Counted from the stretch's first letter, positions 31,135 through 42,472 are shown. The stretch is 64,000 bases of DNA from Amycolatopsis sp. cg9 (GCF_041346945.1 NZ_CP166850.1:3224001-3288000), one strand, 5' to 3'. The notes: generated by a model not told the origin, from the letters alone. Translations and numbers: made by a program.

Positions 31135-31791
31135 ATGTCTGACAGGCAGATGAAGGGCATCCTGGGCACCAAGCTCGGCATGACCCAGGTCTTCGACGAG
31201 CAGAACCGGGTTGTCCCGGTCACCGTCGTGAAGGCCGGCCCGAACGTGGTGACCCAGGTTCGGACCCAGGAGAAGGACGGCTACAAGGCCGTGCAGCTGG
31301 CGTTCGGCGCGGTCGACCCGCGCAAGGTGAACAAGCCGCGCACCGGCCACTACGACAAGGCGGGCGTGACGCCGCGCCGGTTCCTCGCCGAGCTGCGCAC
31401 CACCGACGCCGAGACCTACGAGGTCGGCCAGGAGATCACCGCCGAGGTGTTCGCCGCCGGCGTCGAGGTCGACGTGACCGGTACCAGCAAGGGCAAGGGC
31501 TACGCGGGCGTCATGAAGCGCCACGGCTTCAAGGGCCAGGGCGCGAGCCACGGTGCCCAGGCCGTGCACCGCAAGCCGGGTTCCATCGGTGGCTGCGCCA
31601 CCCCCGGCCGCGTCTTCAAGGGCCTGCGCATGGCGGGCCGGATGGGCAACGACCGGGTCACCACGCAGAACCTGACCGTGCACGCCGTGCGTGCCGAGGA
31701 CGGCCTGCTGCTGATCAAGGGCGCCGTGCCCGGTCCCAAGGGCGGCCTGCTGTTCGTGCGCAGCGCCGCGAAGGGTGGTAACTCCGAATGA
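31135..31791 (+). CDS. rplC: 50S ribosomal protein L3
   Basis: 218 residues, beginning [18 protein letters not shown] and containing the conserved [12 protein letters not shown] loop that reaches the peptidyl-transferase centre. Starts 34 bases after rpsJ; its TGA overlaps the rplD ATG by 4 bp. L3 is an early-assembly 23S rRNA binder. Confidence 0.98.
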   Translation: MSDRQMKGILGTKLGMTQVFDEQNRVVPVTVVKAGPNVVTQVRTQEKDGYKAVQLAFGAVDPRKVNKPRTGHYDKAGVTPRRFLAELRTTDAETYEVGQEITAEVFAAGVEVDVTGTSKGKGYAGVMKRHGFKGQGASHGAQAVHRKPGSIGGCATPGRVFKGLRMAGRMGNDRVTTQNLTVHAVRAEDGLLLIKGAVPGPKGGLLFVRSAAKGGNSE

Positions 31792-32477
31792 CAAGCGTCG
31801 AGCTGAAGACCCCGGCCGGTAAAGCCGACGGCACCGTGGACCTCCCCGAGGAGATCTTCGACGTGCAGGCCAATGTCGCGCTGATGCACCAGGTGGTGGT
31901 GGCCCAGCAGGCCGCCGCGCGCCAGGGCACGCACGACACGAAGACCCGTGGTGAGGTCTCCGGTGGCGGCAAGAAGCCGTACCGGCAGAAGGGCACCGGC
32001 CGTGCCCGCCAGGGTTCGACCCGCGCGCCGCAGTTCGTCGGCGGTGGCGTCGTTCACGGCCCCACGCCGCGTGACTACTCGCAGCGGACCCCGAAGAAGA
32101 TGAAGGCTGCCGCTCTGCGTGGCGCCCTCTCCGACCGGGCCCGCGCCGGCCAGCTGCACGTCGTCACCGAGCTGGTGACCGGCGAGAAGCCGTCCACCAA
32201 GGCCGCCAAGGCCGCTCTCGCCGCCGTCACGGCCGCGAAGCGCGTGCTCGTGGTGCTGCACCGGGACGACGAGCTGAGCTGGGTTTCCCTGCGGAACCTG
32301 CCCGAGGTGCACATCCTCTGGGCGGACCAGCTCAACACCTACGACGTGCTGGTCAACGACGACGTCGTGTTCACCAAGGCCGCGTACGACGCGTTCGTCG
32401 CCGGCCCCGTCCGCGGCAAGGCCGTCAAGGCTTCCGCGCGGTCGGGCGAGGTCACGGAAGGGAGTGACGAGAAGTGA
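31788..32477 (+). CDS. rplD: 50S ribosomal protein L4
   Basis: 229 residues. The long loop with [20 protein letters not shown] reaches the exit tunnel, where macrolide-resistance changes occur in other bacteria; the sequence here is the ordinary one. The C-terminus has a Lys/Ala/Ser-rich tail. It overlaps both neighbours by 4 bp (ATGA and GTGA). Confidence 0.98.
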   Translation: MTSVELKTPAGKADGTVDLPEEIFDVQANVALMHQVVVAQQAAARQGTHDTKTRGEVSGGGKKPYRQKGTGRARQGSTRAPQFVGGGVVHGPTPRDYSQRTPKKMKAAALRGALSDRARAGQLHVVTELVTGEKPSTKAAKAALAAVTAAKRVLVVLHRDDELSWVSLRNLPEVHILWADQLNTYDVLVNDDVVFTKAAYDAFVAGPVRGKAVKASARSGEVTEGSDEK

Positions 32478-32785
32478 GTTCGGTCGCCATTCCGGACCCC
32501 CGCGACATCCTGCTCGCGCCGGTCATCTCCGAGAAGTCCTACGGGCTGCTCGAGGACCACAAGTACACGTTCATCGTCCGCCCGGACGCCAACAAGACCC
32601 AGATCAAGATCGCGGTCGAGAAGGTGTTCGGCGTCAAGGTGGTCAGCGTCAACACGGCCAACCGCCAGGGCAAGCGGAAGCGGACTCGCGCGGGCTTCGG
32701 CAAGCGCAAGGACACCAAGCGCGCCATCGTGACTCTTTCGCCCGAGAGCAAGGCGATCGAGATCTTCGGCGGACCCACCGCGTAA
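32474..32785 (+). CDS. rplW: 50S ribosomal protein L23
   Basis: 103 residues, GTG start overlapping the rplD stop. Contains the [17 protein letters not shown] motif. L23 lies at the tunnel exit and docks trigger factor and SRP. Followed after 15 bases by rplB. Confidence 0.98.
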   Translation: MSSVAIPDPRDILLAPVISEKSYGLLEDHKYTFIVRPDANKTQIKIAVEKVFGVKVVSVNTANRQGKRKRTRAGFGKRKDTKRAIVTLSPESKAIEIFGGPTA

Positions 32786-32800
32786 AGGACTGAGCTGACA

Positions 32801-33637
32801 ATGGGCATCCGCAAGTACAAGCCGACGACCCCGGGTCGTCGCGGTTCGAGCGTCTCGGACTTCGCCGAGATCACCCGCTCCACCCCGGAGAAGTCGCTGC
32901 TTCGTCCGCTGAGCGGTTCGGGCGGTCGCAACTCGTCCGGCAAGATCACCACCCGGCACAAGGGTGGCGGCCACAAGCGCGCGTACCGAGTCATCGACTT
33001 CCGTCGCAACGACAAGGACGGCATCCCCGCCAAGGTCGCGCACATCGAGTACGACCCCAACCGGTCCGCTCGCATCGCGCTGCTGCACTACGCCGACGGC
33101 GAGAAGCGCTACATCATCGCGCCGGAGAAGCTGAAGCAGGGCGACACCGTCGAGAACGGCCCCCGGGCCGACATCAAGCCGGGCAACAACCTGCCGCTGC
33201 GCAACATCCCGGTCGGCACCGTGATCCACGCGATCGAGCTCCGCCCCGGCGGCGGCGCGAAGATGGCGCGGTCCGCGGGCGCGAAGGTGCAGCTCGTCGC
33301 CAAGGACGGTCCGTACGCCCAGCTGCGTCTCCCCTCGGGCGAGATCCGCAACGTGGACGTGCGCAACCGCGCCACGGTCGGCGAGGTCGGCAACTCCGAG
33401 CACGCCAACATCAACTGGGGCAAGGCCGGCCGCAACCGCTGGCGCGGCAAGCGCCCCACGGTCCGCGGTGTCGTCATGAACCCGGTCGACCACCCGCACG
33501 GTGGTGGTGAGGGCAAGACCTCCGGTGGTCGCCACCCGGTCAACCCGAACGGTAAGCCCGAGGGCCGCACGCGCCGGCGCAAGCCGTCCGACGCCCTCAT
33601 CGTCCGCCGCCGTCGCACCGGCAAGAACAAGCGCTGA
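32801..33637 (+). CDS. rplB: 50S ribosomal protein L2
   Basis: 278 residues. Typical features are the [12 protein letters not shown] basic stretch and the C-terminal [13 protein letters not shown] loop whose His is close to the peptidyl-transferase centre. Ends in the Arg/Lys-rich tail [10 protein letters not shown]. Full length for the family. Confidence 0.99.
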   Translation: MGIRKYKPTTPGRRGSSVSDFAEITRSTPEKSLLRPLSGSGGRNSSGKITTRHKGGGHKRAYRVIDFRRNDKDGIPAKVAHIEYDPNRSARIALLHYADGEKRYIIAPEKLKQGDTVENGPRADIKPGNNLPLRNIPVGTVIHAIELRPGGGAKMARSAGAKVQLVAKDGPYAQLRLPSGEIRNVDVRNRATVGEVGNSEHANINWGKAGRNRWRGKRPTVRGVVMNPVDHPHGGGEGKTSGGRHPVNPNGKPEGRTRRRKPSDALIVRRRRTGKNKR

Positions 33638-33654
33638 GCAGGGAGGTAGAAGCA

Positions 33655-33936
33655 ATGCCACGCAGCCTTAAGAAGGGCCCGTTCGTGGACGACCACCTGC
33701 TCAAGAAGGTGGACGCGCTGAACGAATCGGGCAAGAAGACGGTCATCAAGACCTGGTCGCGCCGCTCGACGATCATCCCGGACTTCCTGGGTCACACGAT
33801 CGCCGTGCACGACGGCCGCAAGCACGTCCCGGTGTTCGTCACCGAGGCCATGGTGGGTCACAAGCTGGGCGAGTTCGCCCCGACGCGGACCTTCAAGGGC
33901 CACATCAAGGACGACCGCAAGTCGCGCCGCCGCTGA
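33655..33936 (+). CDS. rpsS: 30S ribosomal protein S19
   Basis: 93 residues, [19 protein letters not shown] start, with ribosome site GGGAGG at 33640-33645. The conserved [14 protein letters not shown] segment is seen as [10 protein letters not shown]. Binds 16S rRNA in the 30S head together with S13. Confidence 0.98.
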   Translation: MPRSLKKGPFVDDHLLKKVDALNESGKKTVIKTWSRRSTIIPDFLGHTIAVHDGRKHVPVFVTEAMVGHKLGEFAPTRTFKGHIKDDRKSRRR

Positions 33937-33967
33937 GCGGGCACGAAACCAGACAAGGGAAGTAGCG

Positions 33968-34383
33968 ATGAACGCCCAGAACGACGCGACGGTCGAGGCC
34001 CTGCCTACGGCTTACGCGCGGGCTCGCTTCGTCCGGGACTCGCCGACCAAGGTGCGCCGGGTGATCGAGCTCATCAAGGGACGTAGCGCCGCCGACGCCT
34101 TGGCCGTGCTCCGGTTCGCCCCGCAGGCGGCCAGCGAGCCGGTCGCGAAGGTGCTCGCCAGCGCCGTGGCCAACGCCGAGAACAACCTTCAGCTGGACCC
34201 GGAGACGCTCTGGGTCAAGAACGCGTACGCCGACGAGGGCCCCACCCTCAAGCGCATCCGGCCGCGGGCCCAGGGCCGTGCGTACCGGATCCGCAAGCGG
34301 ACCAGCCACATCACCGTCGAGGTGGAGTCGCGTCCGGCCGTCACGCAGAAGGCGCAGAGCAAGAAGAAGGCAGGTGGCCGGTA

Positions 34384-34384
<1 letters not shown>
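33968..34384 (+). CDS. rplV: 50S ribosomal protein L22
   Basis: 138 residues. [20 protein letters not shown] and the beta-hairpin tip region (about 85-100, [16 protein letters not shown]) are seen; the hairpin lines the exit tunnel. The C-terminus carries an extra Gln/Lys tail. Its TAG stop shares the G with the rpsC GTG start. Confidence 0.98.
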
Positions 34385-35211
<827 letters not shown>

Positions 35212-35214
35212 GAC

Positions 35215-35634
35215 GTGCTCATCCCGCGCAGGGTCAAGCACCGGAAGCAGCACTCCCCGAAGCGCCACGGCGCCGCCAAGGGTGGCACGAAGGTCAGCTT
35301 CGGCGAGTACGGCATCCAGGCGCTTGAGCACAGCTACGTGACGAACCGGCAGATCGAGTCCGCTCGTATCGCCATGACCCGTCACATCAAGCGTGGTGGC
35401 AAGGTGTGGACGACCATCTACCCGGACCGCCCGCTGACCAAGAAGCCGGCCGAAACCCGCATGGGTTCCGGTAAGGGTTCGCCCGAGTGGTGGATCGCCA
35501 ACGTGAAGCCGGGCCGCGTGATGTTCGAGATCTCGTTCCCGAACGAGGAGACCGCCCGTGAGGCGCTCCGCCGCGCGATCCACAAGCTGCCCATGAAGTG
35601 CCGCATCGTGACCCGTGAAGGTGGTGAGTTCTGA
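35215..35634 (+). CDS. rplP: 50S ribosomal protein L16
   Basis: 139 residues, GTG start ([11 protein letters not shown]). [12 protein letters not shown] and the Arg in the region known to be hydroxylated in some bacteria are present. L16 organises the A-site of the 50S. Shares one base with rpmC (TGATG). Confidence 0.98.
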   Translation: MLIPRRVKHRKQHSPKRHGAAKGGTKVSFGEYGIQALEHSYVTNRQIESARIAMTRHIKRGGKVWTTIYPDRPLTKKPAETRMGSGKGSPEWWIANVKPGRVMFEISFPNEETAREALRRAIHKLPMKCRIVTREGGEF

Positions 35635-35879
35635 TGGCGAACGCTGGTGCTCTGGCATCGGAGCTGCGTGAGCTCACCGCGGAAGAGCTCGTCCTGCGTC
35701 TGAAGGAATACAAGGAGGAGCTCTTCAACCTCCGCTTCCAGATGGCGACCGGGCAGCTCGACAACAACCGCCGTCTGCGCACCGTCCGCACGGACATCGC
35801 GCGGATCTACACGGTCATGCGCGAGCGCGAACTCGGCCTGTCCGTTGCCCCCGACGCCGAGAGTGAAGGTGCCGCATGA
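35634..35879 (+). CDS. rpmC: 50S ribosomal protein L29
   Basis: 81 residues, helical hairpin with [26 protein letters not shown]. Slightly longer than E. coli L29 (63) because of an acidic tail. It lies by the exit tunnel beside L23. Four-base overlap with rpsQ. Confidence 0.97.
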   Translation: MANAGALASELRELTAEELVLRLKEYKEELFNLRFQMATGQLDNNRRLRTVRTDIARIYTVMRERELGLSVAPDAESEGAA

Positions 35880-36154
35880 GCGAGCCCACCACCGAGACGC
35901 CGGCCCGGAACGACCGCAAGGTCCGCGAGGGCTACGTCGTCTCGGACAAGATGAACAAGACGATCGTGGTCGAGCTCGAGGACCGCAAGAAGCACCCCCG
36001 TTACTCGAAGGTCGTCCGCACCACCTCCAAAGTGAAGGTGCACGACGAGAACAACGAGGCGGGCGTGGGCGACCGGGTCACCCTGATGGAGACCCGCCCG
36101 CTGTCGGCATCGAAGCGGTGGCGCCTGGTGCAGATCGTGGAGAAGGCCAAGTAA
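35876..36154 (+). CDS. rpsQ: 30S ribosomal protein S17
   Basis: 92 residues, with [23 protein letters not shown] and the C-terminal [17 protein letters not shown]. Primary 16S binder. Last gene of the S10 operon proper; rplN starts 78 bases later. Confidence 0.98.
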   Translation: MSEPTTETPARNDRKVREGYVVSDKMNKTIVVELEDRKKHPRYSKVVRTTSKVKVHDENNEAGVGDRVTLMETRPLSASKRWRLVQIVEKAK

Positions 36155-36232
36155 GCAGGGCTCTTTCGAGAGTTCTTAGTTCCGCAAGGCTCGCTCGTCG
36201 GGCGAGAACCGGCGCGACATACAGGAGTTGAC

Positions 36233-36601
36233 GTGATCCAGCAGGAGTCGCGGCTTCGGGTAGCCGACAACACGGGTGCGAAGGAAATCCTCTGCATCCG
36301 GGTTCTCGGTGGTTCCGGGCGGCGCTACGCCGGCATCGGCGACATCATCGTCGCCACCGTGAAGGACGCCATCCCGGCTGCCGGGGTGAAGAAGGGCGAC
36401 GTCGTCAAGGCTGTCATCGTCCGCACGGTCAAGGAGCGTCGTCGTCCGGACGGTTCCTACATCCGGTTCGACGAGAACGCCGCCGTGCTCATCAAGAACG
36501 ACAACGAGCCCCGCGGCACCCGCATCTTCGGCCCGGTGGGCCGCGAGCTGCGCGACCGAAAGTTCATGAAGATCATTTCGCTCGCGCCGGAGGTGCTGTG
36601 A
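36233..36601 (+). CDS. rplN: 50S ribosomal protein L14
   Basis: 122 residues, GTG start (M-I-Q-Q-E-S-R-L) with CAGGAG upstream. Contains [18 protein letters not shown]14 forms an intersubunit bridge and binds the silencing factor RsfS. Opens the spc group; its stop overlaps the rplX start. Confidence 0.98.
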   Translation: MIQQESRLRVADNTGAKEILCIRVLGGSGRRYAGIGDIIVATVKDAIPAAGVKKGDVVKAVIVRTVKERRRPDGSYIRFDENAAVLIKNDNEPRGTRIFGPVGRELRDRKFMKIISLAPEVL

Positions 36602-36915
36602 TGAAGGTGAAGAAGGGCGACACGGTCGTCGTCATCGCCGGCAAGGACAAGGGCGCCAAGGGCAAGGTCATCCAGGCTTACCCCGAGCGCGACCGCGTGC
36701 TGGTCGAGGGCGTGAACCGGATCAAGAAGCACACGCGGATCAGCCAGACCCAGCGCGGCGCGCAGTCCGGCGGCATCGTCACGCAGGAGGCGCCCATCCA
36801 CGTCTCGAACGTGATGGTCGTCGACTCGGACGGCAAGCCGTCCCGGGTGGGTTACCGCATCGGCGAGGACGGCAAGAAGGTCCGGATCTCGCGCCGGAAC
36901 GGTAAGGACATCTGA
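36601..36915 (+). CDS. rplX: 50S ribosomal protein L24
   Basis: 104 residues from the ATG at 36601, which shares one base with the rplN stop; a GTG one codon upstream is in frame but would overlap more. KOW motif [21 protein letters not shown]. Assembly initiator of the 50S. Ends in a TGATG with rplE. Confidence 0.97.
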   Translation: MKVKKGDTVVVIAGKDKGAKGKVIQAYPERDRVLVEGVNRIKKHTRISQTQRGAQSGGIVTQEAPIHVSNVMVVDSDGKPSRVGYRIGEDGKKVRISRRNGKDI

Positions 36916-37478
36916 TGACCACCGCAGAGAAGGTCGCGCCGCGCCTCAAGGTGCGCTACCGCGACGAGATCAAGGGCCAGCTGCAGGCGGAGTTCTCCTT
37001 CGCCAACGTCCACCAGATCCCGGGCGTGGTGAAGGTCGTCGTGAACATGGGTGTCGGTGACGCCGCCCGTGACAGCAAGCTGATCGAGGGCGCGGTCAAG
37101 GACCTCGCCCTGATCACCGGTCAGAAGCCCGAGGTCCGGAAGGCCCGCAAGTCCATCGCGCAGTTCAAGCTGCGCGAGGGCCAGCCGATCGGCGCGCGCG
37201 TCACGCTGCGCGGCGACCGGATGTGGGAGTTCCTCGACCGGCTGCTGACCATCGCGCTGCCGCGTATCCGCGACTTCCGCGGGCTTTCGCCGAAGCAGTT
37301 CGACGGCCACGGCAACTACACGTTCGGTCTCAACGAGCAGTCGATGTTCCACGAGATCGACCCCGACTCCATCGACCGCCCGCGCGGCATGGACGTCACC
37401 GTCGTCACGACCGCCACGAACGACGACGAGGGCCGGGCGCTGCTGCGCAAGCTCGGCTTCCCGTTCAAGGAGAACTGA
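36915..37478 (+). CDS. rplE: 50S ribosomal protein L5
   Basis: 187 residues; begins [19 protein letters not shown] and has the [13 protein letters not shown] and [19 protein letters not shown] segments. Binds 5S rRNA. rpsN follows four bases after. Confidence 0.98.
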   Translation: MTTAEKVAPRLKVRYRDEIKGQLQAEFSFANVHQIPGVVKVVVNMGVGDAARDSKLIEGAVKDLALITGQKPEVRKARKSIAQFKLREGQPIGARVTLRGDRMWEFLDRLLTIALPRIRDFRGLSPKQFDGHGNYTFGLNEQSMFHEIDPDSIDRPRGMDVTVVTTATNDDEGRALLRKLGFPFKEN

Positions 37479-37482
37479 GCCG

Positions 37483-37668
37483 ATGGCCAAGAAAGCACTG
37501 GTCCACAAGGCCGCGAAGAAGCCGAAGTTCGCCGTGCGCGCCTACACCCGCTGCCAGCGGTGCGGCCGCCCGCACGCCGTGTTCCGCAAGTTCGGGCTCT
37601 GCCGGATCTGCCTTCGCGAGATGGCACACGCGGGCGAACTGCCCGGCGTCCGCAAGTCCAGCTGGTAA
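37483..37668 (+). CDS. rpsN: 30S ribosomal protein S14, zinc-binding short form (type Z)
   Basis: 61 residues with two Cys pairs (CQRCG and CRICL) that form a zinc finger: the C-plus type of S14. Actinobacteria often keep a second, zinc-free S14 under Zur control; it would lie elsewhere. Starts four bases after rplE. Confidence 0.97.
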   Translation: MAKKALVHKAAKKPKFAVRAYTRCQRCGRPHAVFRKFGLCRICLREMAHAGELPGVRKSSW

Positions 37669-37759
37669 GAGCTTCTTTTTAACTCCCACTTCGCCACAGG
37701 CCCTGCCGCCCGTGTACCGGGCGGCGGGGAACCAGGGCGAGAAAGGTTGACAGGTCACC

Positions 37760-38158
37760 ATGACGATGACCGACCCCATCGCAGACTTCTTGACGCGTCT
37801 GCGTAACGCGAACTCGGCGTACCACGACGAGGTCAAGCTCCCGCACTCGAAGCTCAAGGCGAACATCGCCGAGATCCTCAAGCGCGAGGGTTACATCGCG
37901 GGCTACCACGACGAGCCGGGCGAAAAGCACAAGAACCTCGTCGTCGAACTCAAGTACGGCCCCAACCGCGAGCGGAGCATCGCCGGCCTGCGGCGCGTCT
38001 CCAAGCCCGGTCTGCGGGTCTACGCAAAATCGACCGAACTGCCGTCCGTTCTCGGCGGCCTGGGCATCGCGATCATCTCGACGTCCGGTGGCCTCCAGAC
38101 CGACCGGCAGGCCAAGCGCAACAGCGTGGGCGGCGAAGTCCTCGCCTACGTCTGGTAA
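37760..38158 (+). CDS. rpsH: 30S ribosomal protein S8
   Basis: 132 residues, [18 protein letters not shown] start (a second Met at residue 3 could be used). Ends [28 protein letters not shown]. In E. coli S8 represses the spc operon by binding rplE mRNA. The 91-base gap from rpsN has an AAAGG site but no further signal. Confidence 0.98.
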   Translation: MTMTDPIADFLTRLRNANSAYHDEVKLPHSKLKANIAEILKREGYIAGYHDEPGEKHKNLVVELKYGPNRERSIAGLRRVSKPGLRVYAKSTELPSVLGGLGIAIISTSGGLQTDRQAKRNSVGGEVLAYVW

Positions 38159-38174
38159 GGAAGGGGGCACAGAC

Positions 38175-38714
38175 ATGTCACGCATCGGAAAGCTGCCGGT
38201 CGCCGTCCCCTCCGGGGTCGAGGTGACCATCGACGGCCAGCACATCAAGGTCAAGGGGCCCAAGGGCACCCTGGAGCACACGGTCGCCGAGCCGATCGTC
38301 GTCGAACGCGACGAAGACGGCACGCTGCTGGTCAAGCGCCCGGACGACGAGCGCAACTCCAAGGCGCTGCACGGGCTCACCCGCACGCTGGTGAACAACC
38401 TCGTCGTCGGCGTCACCGCCGGCTACGAGAAGAAGATGGAAATCCACGGCGTGGGTTACCGCGTGCAGGCCAAGGGCTCGGACCTCGAGTTCGCCCTCGG
38501 CTACTCGCACCCGGTGAAGATCGAGGCCCCGGAGGGCATCACCTTCAAGGTGGAGACCCCGACCCGGTTCTCGGTCTCCGGCATCGACAAGCAGAAGGTC
38601 GGCCAGATCTCGGCGGTCATCCGCCGGCTGCGGCGCCCGGACCCGTACAAGGGCAAGGGCCTGCGGTACGAGGGCGAGAAGATCCGCCGCAAGGTCGGAA
38701 AGACGGGTAAGTGA
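38175..38714 (+). CDS. rplF: 50S ribosomal protein L6
   Basis: 179 residues from the ATG at 38175 (M-S-R-I-G-K-L-P-V); an earlier in-frame start within rpsH is rejected. Two similar alpha+beta domains; ends [27 protein letters not shown]. Located near the GTPase centre. Confidence 0.98.
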   Translation: MSRIGKLPVAVPSGVEVTIDGQHIKVKGPKGTLEHTVAEPIVVERDEDGTLLVKRPDDERNSKALHGLTRTLVNNLVVGVTAGYEKKMEIHGVGYRVQAKGSDLEFALGYSHPVKIEAPEGITFKVETPTRFSVSGIDKQKVGQISAVIRRLRRPDPYKGKGLRYEGEKIRRKVGKTGK

Positions 38715-38716
38715 TC

Positions 38717-39115
38717 ATGAGCGACACGACTACGAAGCGCAAGCCGGTGGGCAAGGACATCTCGACCCGCCGCCGCGTCGCGAAGGCCCGTCGGCACTTC
38801 CGCCTCCGCAAGAAGGTGTCGGGCACGGACCAGCGTCCGCGCCTGGTCGTCAAGCGGTCCTCGCGGCACATCGCCGTGCAGGTCATCGACGACCTGGCCG
38901 GCCGCACGCTGGTGTCGGCGTCCACCCTCGAGGCGGACGTCCGGACGCTCGACGGCGACAAGAAGGCCAAGGCCGCCAAGGTCGGGGAGCTCGTCGCCGC
39001 GCGCGCCAAGAACGCCGGGATCTCGGCTGTGGTGTTCGACCGTGGGGGCAACGCCTACCACGGCCGCATCGCCGCGCTCGCCGACGCCGCCCGCGAGGCG
39101 GGGTTGGAGTTCTGA
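38717..39115 (+). CDS. rplR: 50S ribosomal protein L18
   Basis: 132 residues if started at the ATG at 38717 (M-S-D-T-T-T-K-R-K). A GTG two codons upstream (38711) overlaps the rplF stop by 4 bp and cannot be excluded. The core [21 protein letters not shown] and the ending AAREAGLEF are typical. Binds 5S rRNA with L5. Confidence 0.96.
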   Translation: MSDTTTKRKPVGKDISTRRRVAKARRHFRLRKKVSGTDQRPRLVVKRSSRHIAVQVIDDLAGRTLVSASTLEADVRTLDGDKKAKAAKVGELVAARAKNAGISAVVFDRGGNAYHGRIAALADAAREAGLEF

Positions 39116-39149
39116 CGATGCAGAAGCTTGTTAACGGAAGGAAAGCCTG

Positions 39150-39794
39150 ATGCCGGGACGTACACGGCAATTCGGCGGCGGCCAGGGTGGACCCGGCGGG
39201 CAGGGCGGCAACGACCGCGGTGACCGTCGCGACCGCCGTGACCGGCGCGACAGCGGTCGTGGCGGGGCGGCCCAGGACAAGACCCCGCACCTCGAGAAGG
39301 TCGTGACGATCAACCGCGTCGCCAAGGTCGTCAAGGGTGGTCGTCGCTTCAGCTTCACCGCCCTGGTGGTCGTCGGTGACGGCGACGGTCAGGTCGGCGT
39401 CGGCTACGGCAAGGCCAAGGAAGTTCCCGCGGCCATCGCCAAGGGCGTCGAGGAAGCGAAGAAGAACTTCTTCCGCGTCCCGCGCGTCGGCGGCACCATC
39501 CCGCACCCGATCCAGGGTGAGGAAGCCGCCGGTGTCGTGCTGCTCCGTCCGGCGTCCGCCGGTACCGGCGTCATCGCCGGTGGCCCGGTGCGCGCGGTGC
39601 TGGAGTGCGCGGGTGTCCACGACGTGCTGTCGAAGTCGCTCGGCTCCGACAACGCGATCAACATCGTGCACGCGACCGTGGCGGCCCTCAAGGGCCTGCA
39701 GCGTCCCGAAGAGGTGGCGGCCCGCCGTGGCCTGCCGCTCGAGGACGTCGCCCCGGCCCGGATGCTGCGCCAGCGTGCCGGCCAGGGGGTCTGA
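39150..39794 (+). CDS. rpsE: 30S ribosomal protein S5
   Basis: 214 residues. The first 45 residues are a Gly/Arg/Asp-rich extension ([20 protein letters not shown]) common in actinobacterial S5; the double-stranded RNA-binding domain and the C-terminal domain follow. Site GGAAGGAAA at 39136-39144. Involved in decoding accuracy. Confidence 0.98.
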   Translation: MPGRTRQFGGGQGGPGGQGGNDRGDRRDRRDRRDSGRGGAAQDKTPHLEKVVTINRVAKVVKGGRRFSFTALVVVGDGDGQVGVGYGKAKEVPAAIAKGVEEAKKNFFRVPRVGGTIPHPIQGEEAAGVVLLRPASAGTGVIAGGPVRAVLECAGVHDVLSKSLGSDNAINIVHATVAALKGLQRPEEVAARRGLPLEDVAPARMLRQRAGQGV

Positions 39795-39795
39795 C

Positions 39796-39981
39796 ATGGC
39801 TCAGCTCAAGGTCACGCAGGTCAAGAGCAAGATCGGCACGAAGCACGCTCACCGCGAGTCGCTGCGCACCCTCGGGCTGCGCAAGATCCGCCAGAGCGTC
39901 GTGCGTGAAGACACCCCCCAGGTGCGCGGCCTGATCCACACCGTCCGCCACCTGGTGGAGGTCGAGGAGGTCAAGGCATGA
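39796..39981 (+). CDS. rpmD: 50S ribosomal protein L30
   Basis: 61 residues, [14 protein letters not shown] start, one base after the rpsE stop. [15 protein letters not shown] pattern is seen as [19 protein letters not shown]. Overlaps rplO by 4 bp. Confidence 0.97.
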   Translation: MAQLKVTQVKSKIGTKHAHRESLRTLGLRKIRQSVVREDTPQVRGLIHTVRHLVEVEEVKA

Positions 39982-40424
39982 CGGCCATCAAGATCCACCA
40001 CCTGCGTCCGGCTCCGGGCGCCAAGCGCGACAAGATGCGCGTCGGTCGTGGTGAGGGTTCGAAGGGCAAGACGGCCGGTCGCGGTACGAAGGGCACCAAG
40101 GCCCGGAAGAACGTGCCCGCCGGGTTCGAGGGTGGGCAGATGCCCATCCACATGCGGCTCCCGAAGCTGCGTGGGTTCAAGAACCGCTTCCGCACCGAGT
40201 ACCAGCCGGTGAACGTGGGCGACATCGCCCGCGTCTTCCCGGACGGCGGCAAGATCGGCGCCGAGGAGCTCGTGCAGGGCGGCCTGGTCCGCAAGGGCAA
40301 GCTGGTGAAGGTCCTCGGCAACGGCGACCTCAACGGCGTCAAGCTGGACATCACGGCGGACGCCTTCTCCGGCTCCGCCAAGGAGAAGCTCGAGGCGGCC
40401 GGCGGTTCGGCCACCACCAACTGA
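39978..40424 (+). CDS. rplO: 50S ribosomal protein L15
   Basis: 148 residues, with the Gly-rich [20 protein letters not shown]-terminal arm that enters the ribosome and a globular C-terminal part. Last ribosomal gene before a terminator, so the usual rplO-secY link is broken. Confidence 0.98.
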   Translation: MTAIKIHHLRPAPGAKRDKMRVGRGEGSKGKTAGRGTKGTKARKNVPAGFEGGQMPIHMRLPKLRGFKNRFRTEYQPVNVGDIARVFPDGGKIGAEELVQGGLVRKGKLVKVLGNGDLNGVKLDITADAFSGSAKEKLEAAGGSATTN

Positions 40425-40439
40425 GCGGTTCCACGCTTT

Positions 40440-40475
40440 CGAAGGCCCGTCTGGCTCGCGCCAGGCGGGCCTTCG
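40440..40475 (+). terminator. Terminator after rplO
   Basis: 16-bp stem (40440-40455 with 40460-40475) with one wobble pair and loop TCGC, 15 bases after the rplO stop. It ends the ribosomal transcript before the two accessory genes. Confidence 0.9.
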
Positions 40476-40525
40476 GCGTACCCGGGTTCCTTGCCGGGAG
40501 GCGGATCCGGACGGAGGATCGGGGA

Positions 40526-41704
40526 GTGGACAGATCACCGCAGGAGCCCCCTGACCCGGCAGGGCCGCCGGAACCGCCCGGATCGCCGTTGAGCTTCCCG
40601 GTCGAGGCACCCCGCCCGGCCGGGCTGGAGCCAGGCGCGGGCGCACCGGCGGGGGAGTCGCCCCTCGAGCCGCTGCAGTTCCCGGTGGAGGCTCCGCGGC
40701 CGTCGGATGTTGCGGGTGCAGCCGCGCCGCTGCAGTTCCCGGTGGAGGCTCCGCGGCCGTCGGATGTTGCGGGTGCAGCCGCGCCGCTGCAGTTCCCGGT
40801 GGAGGCTCCGAGGTCGCCGGATGTTGCGGGTGCAGCCGCGCCGCTGCAGTTCCCGGTGGAGGCTCCGCGGCCGTCGGATGTTGCGGGTGCAGCCGCGCCG
40901 CCGAGCTTCCCCGGCGCGGACCCGCAGCCGCCGGACGCGGCCGGGCCGCCGCCGGCGTCGTTCGGTGGCCCGGTGGACGCGGTGCACCCCCTCGGTGAGC
41001 CGCCACAGCCTTCGGTACCAGCGCCGTTCCCCGTCGCGCAGCTGCCCGGCCTGCCAGCCCAACCGCCACCACCGTCCCCGCAACCCCCCGTCGAAGCCCC
41101 CGCACCGGCCCCCGCCGCCGGTGTCCTGCGCTTCCTCCCGCCCGCCCTCACCCTCCTCGCGGCCCTCCTGACCGTCGCCGGGACGCTGTTGCCGCTGTTC
41201 CGCGTCCAGGAGCAGCTCAGCATCCGCCAGCGGGCCTTCGAAACCCGCCTGGTCATCACCGAGACCGCCTGGGGCACCAGCATCGAAATCCCCGGCCAGG
41301 ACGCCACCGACCGCGCCGGCGCACCCCTGGGCGTGCCGCTGGTCCTCGCCGCCGTCCTGCTGTTCGCCGCCGCCTTCGTCGCCTTTTCGCGACGGGACCG
41401 CGGGCGGTGGCTCATCGGGGCGGGTGCCGTCTTCATCGCCGGCGTGGTCACCACCGTCGGGATGAACCGGTTCGAGCTGAGCGCCCTCGTCGGCGACGTC
41501 GACCTCGAAGTCGTCACCGCGGCCGGCATGTGGCTGCTGATCCTGGCCACCGCCGTGGCCGTCGCCGCCGCGGTCGTCGCGTACCTGCCCCTGCGGAACC
41601 GCGACTGGGCCGATCCGGCCGTCGCCTACGCCGACACCCCGACGCCGCCGAGCGGGGTCGCCATCACCGTGCTCCCGCCCGAAGAACCCCAGCAACCCGG
41701 TTGA
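40526..41704 (+). CDS. Proline-rich repeat protein with four-helix membrane domain
   Basis: 392 residues, GTG at 40526 with GGAGG at 40513-40517. Residues 1-190 are Pro/Ala-rich and contain four near-identical 19-residue repeats (PLQFPVEAPRPSDVAGAAA type, about 50-125) plus degenerate copies on both sides. Four transmembrane helices follow (about 206-230, 272-290, 300-320, 330-355). The family is not recognised. The disordered proline-rich arm should be cytoplasmic or a binding region; no enzyme motif is visible. It stands alone between the ribosomal terminator and the LysE-type gene. Confidence 0.75.
   Translation: MDRSPQEPPDPAGPPEPPGSPLSFPVEAPRPAGLEPGAGAPAGESPLEPLQFPVEAPRPSDVAGAAAPLQFPVEAPRPSDVAGAAAPLQFPVEAPRSPDVAGAAAPLQFPVEAPRPSDVAGAAAPPSFPGADPQPPDAAGPPPASFGGPVDAVHPLGEPPQPSVPAPFPVAQLPGLPAQPPPPSPQPPVEAPAPAPAAGVLRFLPPALTLLAALLTVAGTLLPLFRVQEQLSIRQRAFETRLVITETAWGTSIEIPGQDATDRAGAPLGVPLVLAAVLLFAAAFVAFSRRDRGRWLIGAGAVFIAGVVTTVGMNRFELSALVGDVDLEVVTAAGMWLLILATAVAVAAAVVAYLPLRNRDWADPAVAYADTPTPPSGVAITVLPPEEPQQPG
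40673..40900 (+). repeat. Four tandem 57-bp repeats inside the proline-rich gene
   Basis: Units at 40673-40729, 40730-40786, 40787-40843 and 40844-40900. Units 1, 2 and 4 are almost identical; unit 3 has a few changes (Arg-Ser-Pro instead of Arg-Pro-Ser). The unit length keeps the frame, and near-identity at synonymous sites points to recent duplication and probable length variation between strains. Confidence 0.95.
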
Positions 41705-41726
41705 CCGACGGCGTTACCGTGAAGAC

Positions 41727-42350
41727 GTGTCGTGGCTACTGGTCTTCTTCGGGGCATCGCTGCTCATCGCGCTTACGCCAGGGGCGAACAACCTGCTGGG
41801 GCTCCACCACGGCATGACGCACGGTGTTCGTCCCGCCCTCGCCGGATTGGGCGGCCGGCTGGCCGCGTTCACCCTGTTGATCACGGCCGTCGCCGCCGGG
41901 CTGGGGCAGCTGCTGGCCGCCTCCGAGACCGCGCTCACGATCATCAAGTGGGCCGGTGTCGCCTACCTGCTGTACCTCGGCGTGCGCCTGCTTTGGTCCA
42001 CTTTCCGGGGCACCGCCGAACCGCGCGAACCGGACACCCAGCCCGCCGGCCCGTGGCGCGCCGCCCGCAAGGAGTTCGGCGTCGCGATCACCAACCCGAA
42101 GGCGATCCTGATCTTCACCGCGTTCGTCCCGCAGTTCATCGACGCAGGTCGCGGGCCGGTTCCGGGGCAGATCGCGCTCCTCGGCGCGGTGTACCTGCTG
42201 GCCGAGTTCCTGGCCGGCTCGGTCTACGTCGGCGTCGGCGCCGCCGCGCGGTCGGCCAGGCTCTCGCGCCGGGCCCGGCGCAACGTCGACCGCGGCACCG
42301 GCGTGGTCCTCGTCGGGCTGGCCGGCGTGCTGGCGTCGGCGAACGCTTGA
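41727..42350 (+). CDS. LysE/RhtB family amino-acid exporter
   Basis: 207 residues, GTG at 41727. Six hydrophobic segments; N-terminal LLIALTPGANNLLGLHHGM matches the LysE/RhtB signature (Pro-Gly-Pro/Ala-Asn region), and KEFGVAITNPKAILIF is the second conserved site. It should export an amino acid or metabolite, but the substrate cannot be told. Starts 22 bases after the previous gene, so may be co-transcribed with it. Confidence 0.85.
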   Translation: MSWLLVFFGASLLIALTPGANNLLGLHHGMTHGVRPALAGLGGRLAAFTLLITAVAAGLGQLLAASETALTIIKWAGVAYLLYLGVRLLWSTFRGTAEPREPDTQPAGPWRAARKEFGVAITNPKAILIFTAFVPQFIDAGRGPVPGQIALLGAVYLLAEFLAGSVYVGVGAAARSARLSRRARRNVDRGTGVVLVGLAGVLASANA

Positions 42351-42436
42351 TCCACAATCTGTCAAGGAATTCCGCCAAGACGGCGATGTGGATCAACCCG
42401 CCGGAGCAACCTTGGTACGGAAAACGCACACGGACT

Positions 42437-42465
42437 GCGGACACGCCCTGTGAAGCTGTTAGAGT
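42437..42465 (+). promoter_or_regulatory. Possible secY promoter
   Basis: CGGACA at 42438-42443 and TAGAGT at 42460-42465 are 16 bases apart. The leader after it contains the hairpin at 42473-42502. Confidence 0.4.
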
Positions 42466-42472
42466 CGGCGAC

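Noticed and set aside
40673..40900. CRISPR-like tandem repeats
   Set aside because: Direct 57-bp repeats without spacers, in frame inside a coding region.
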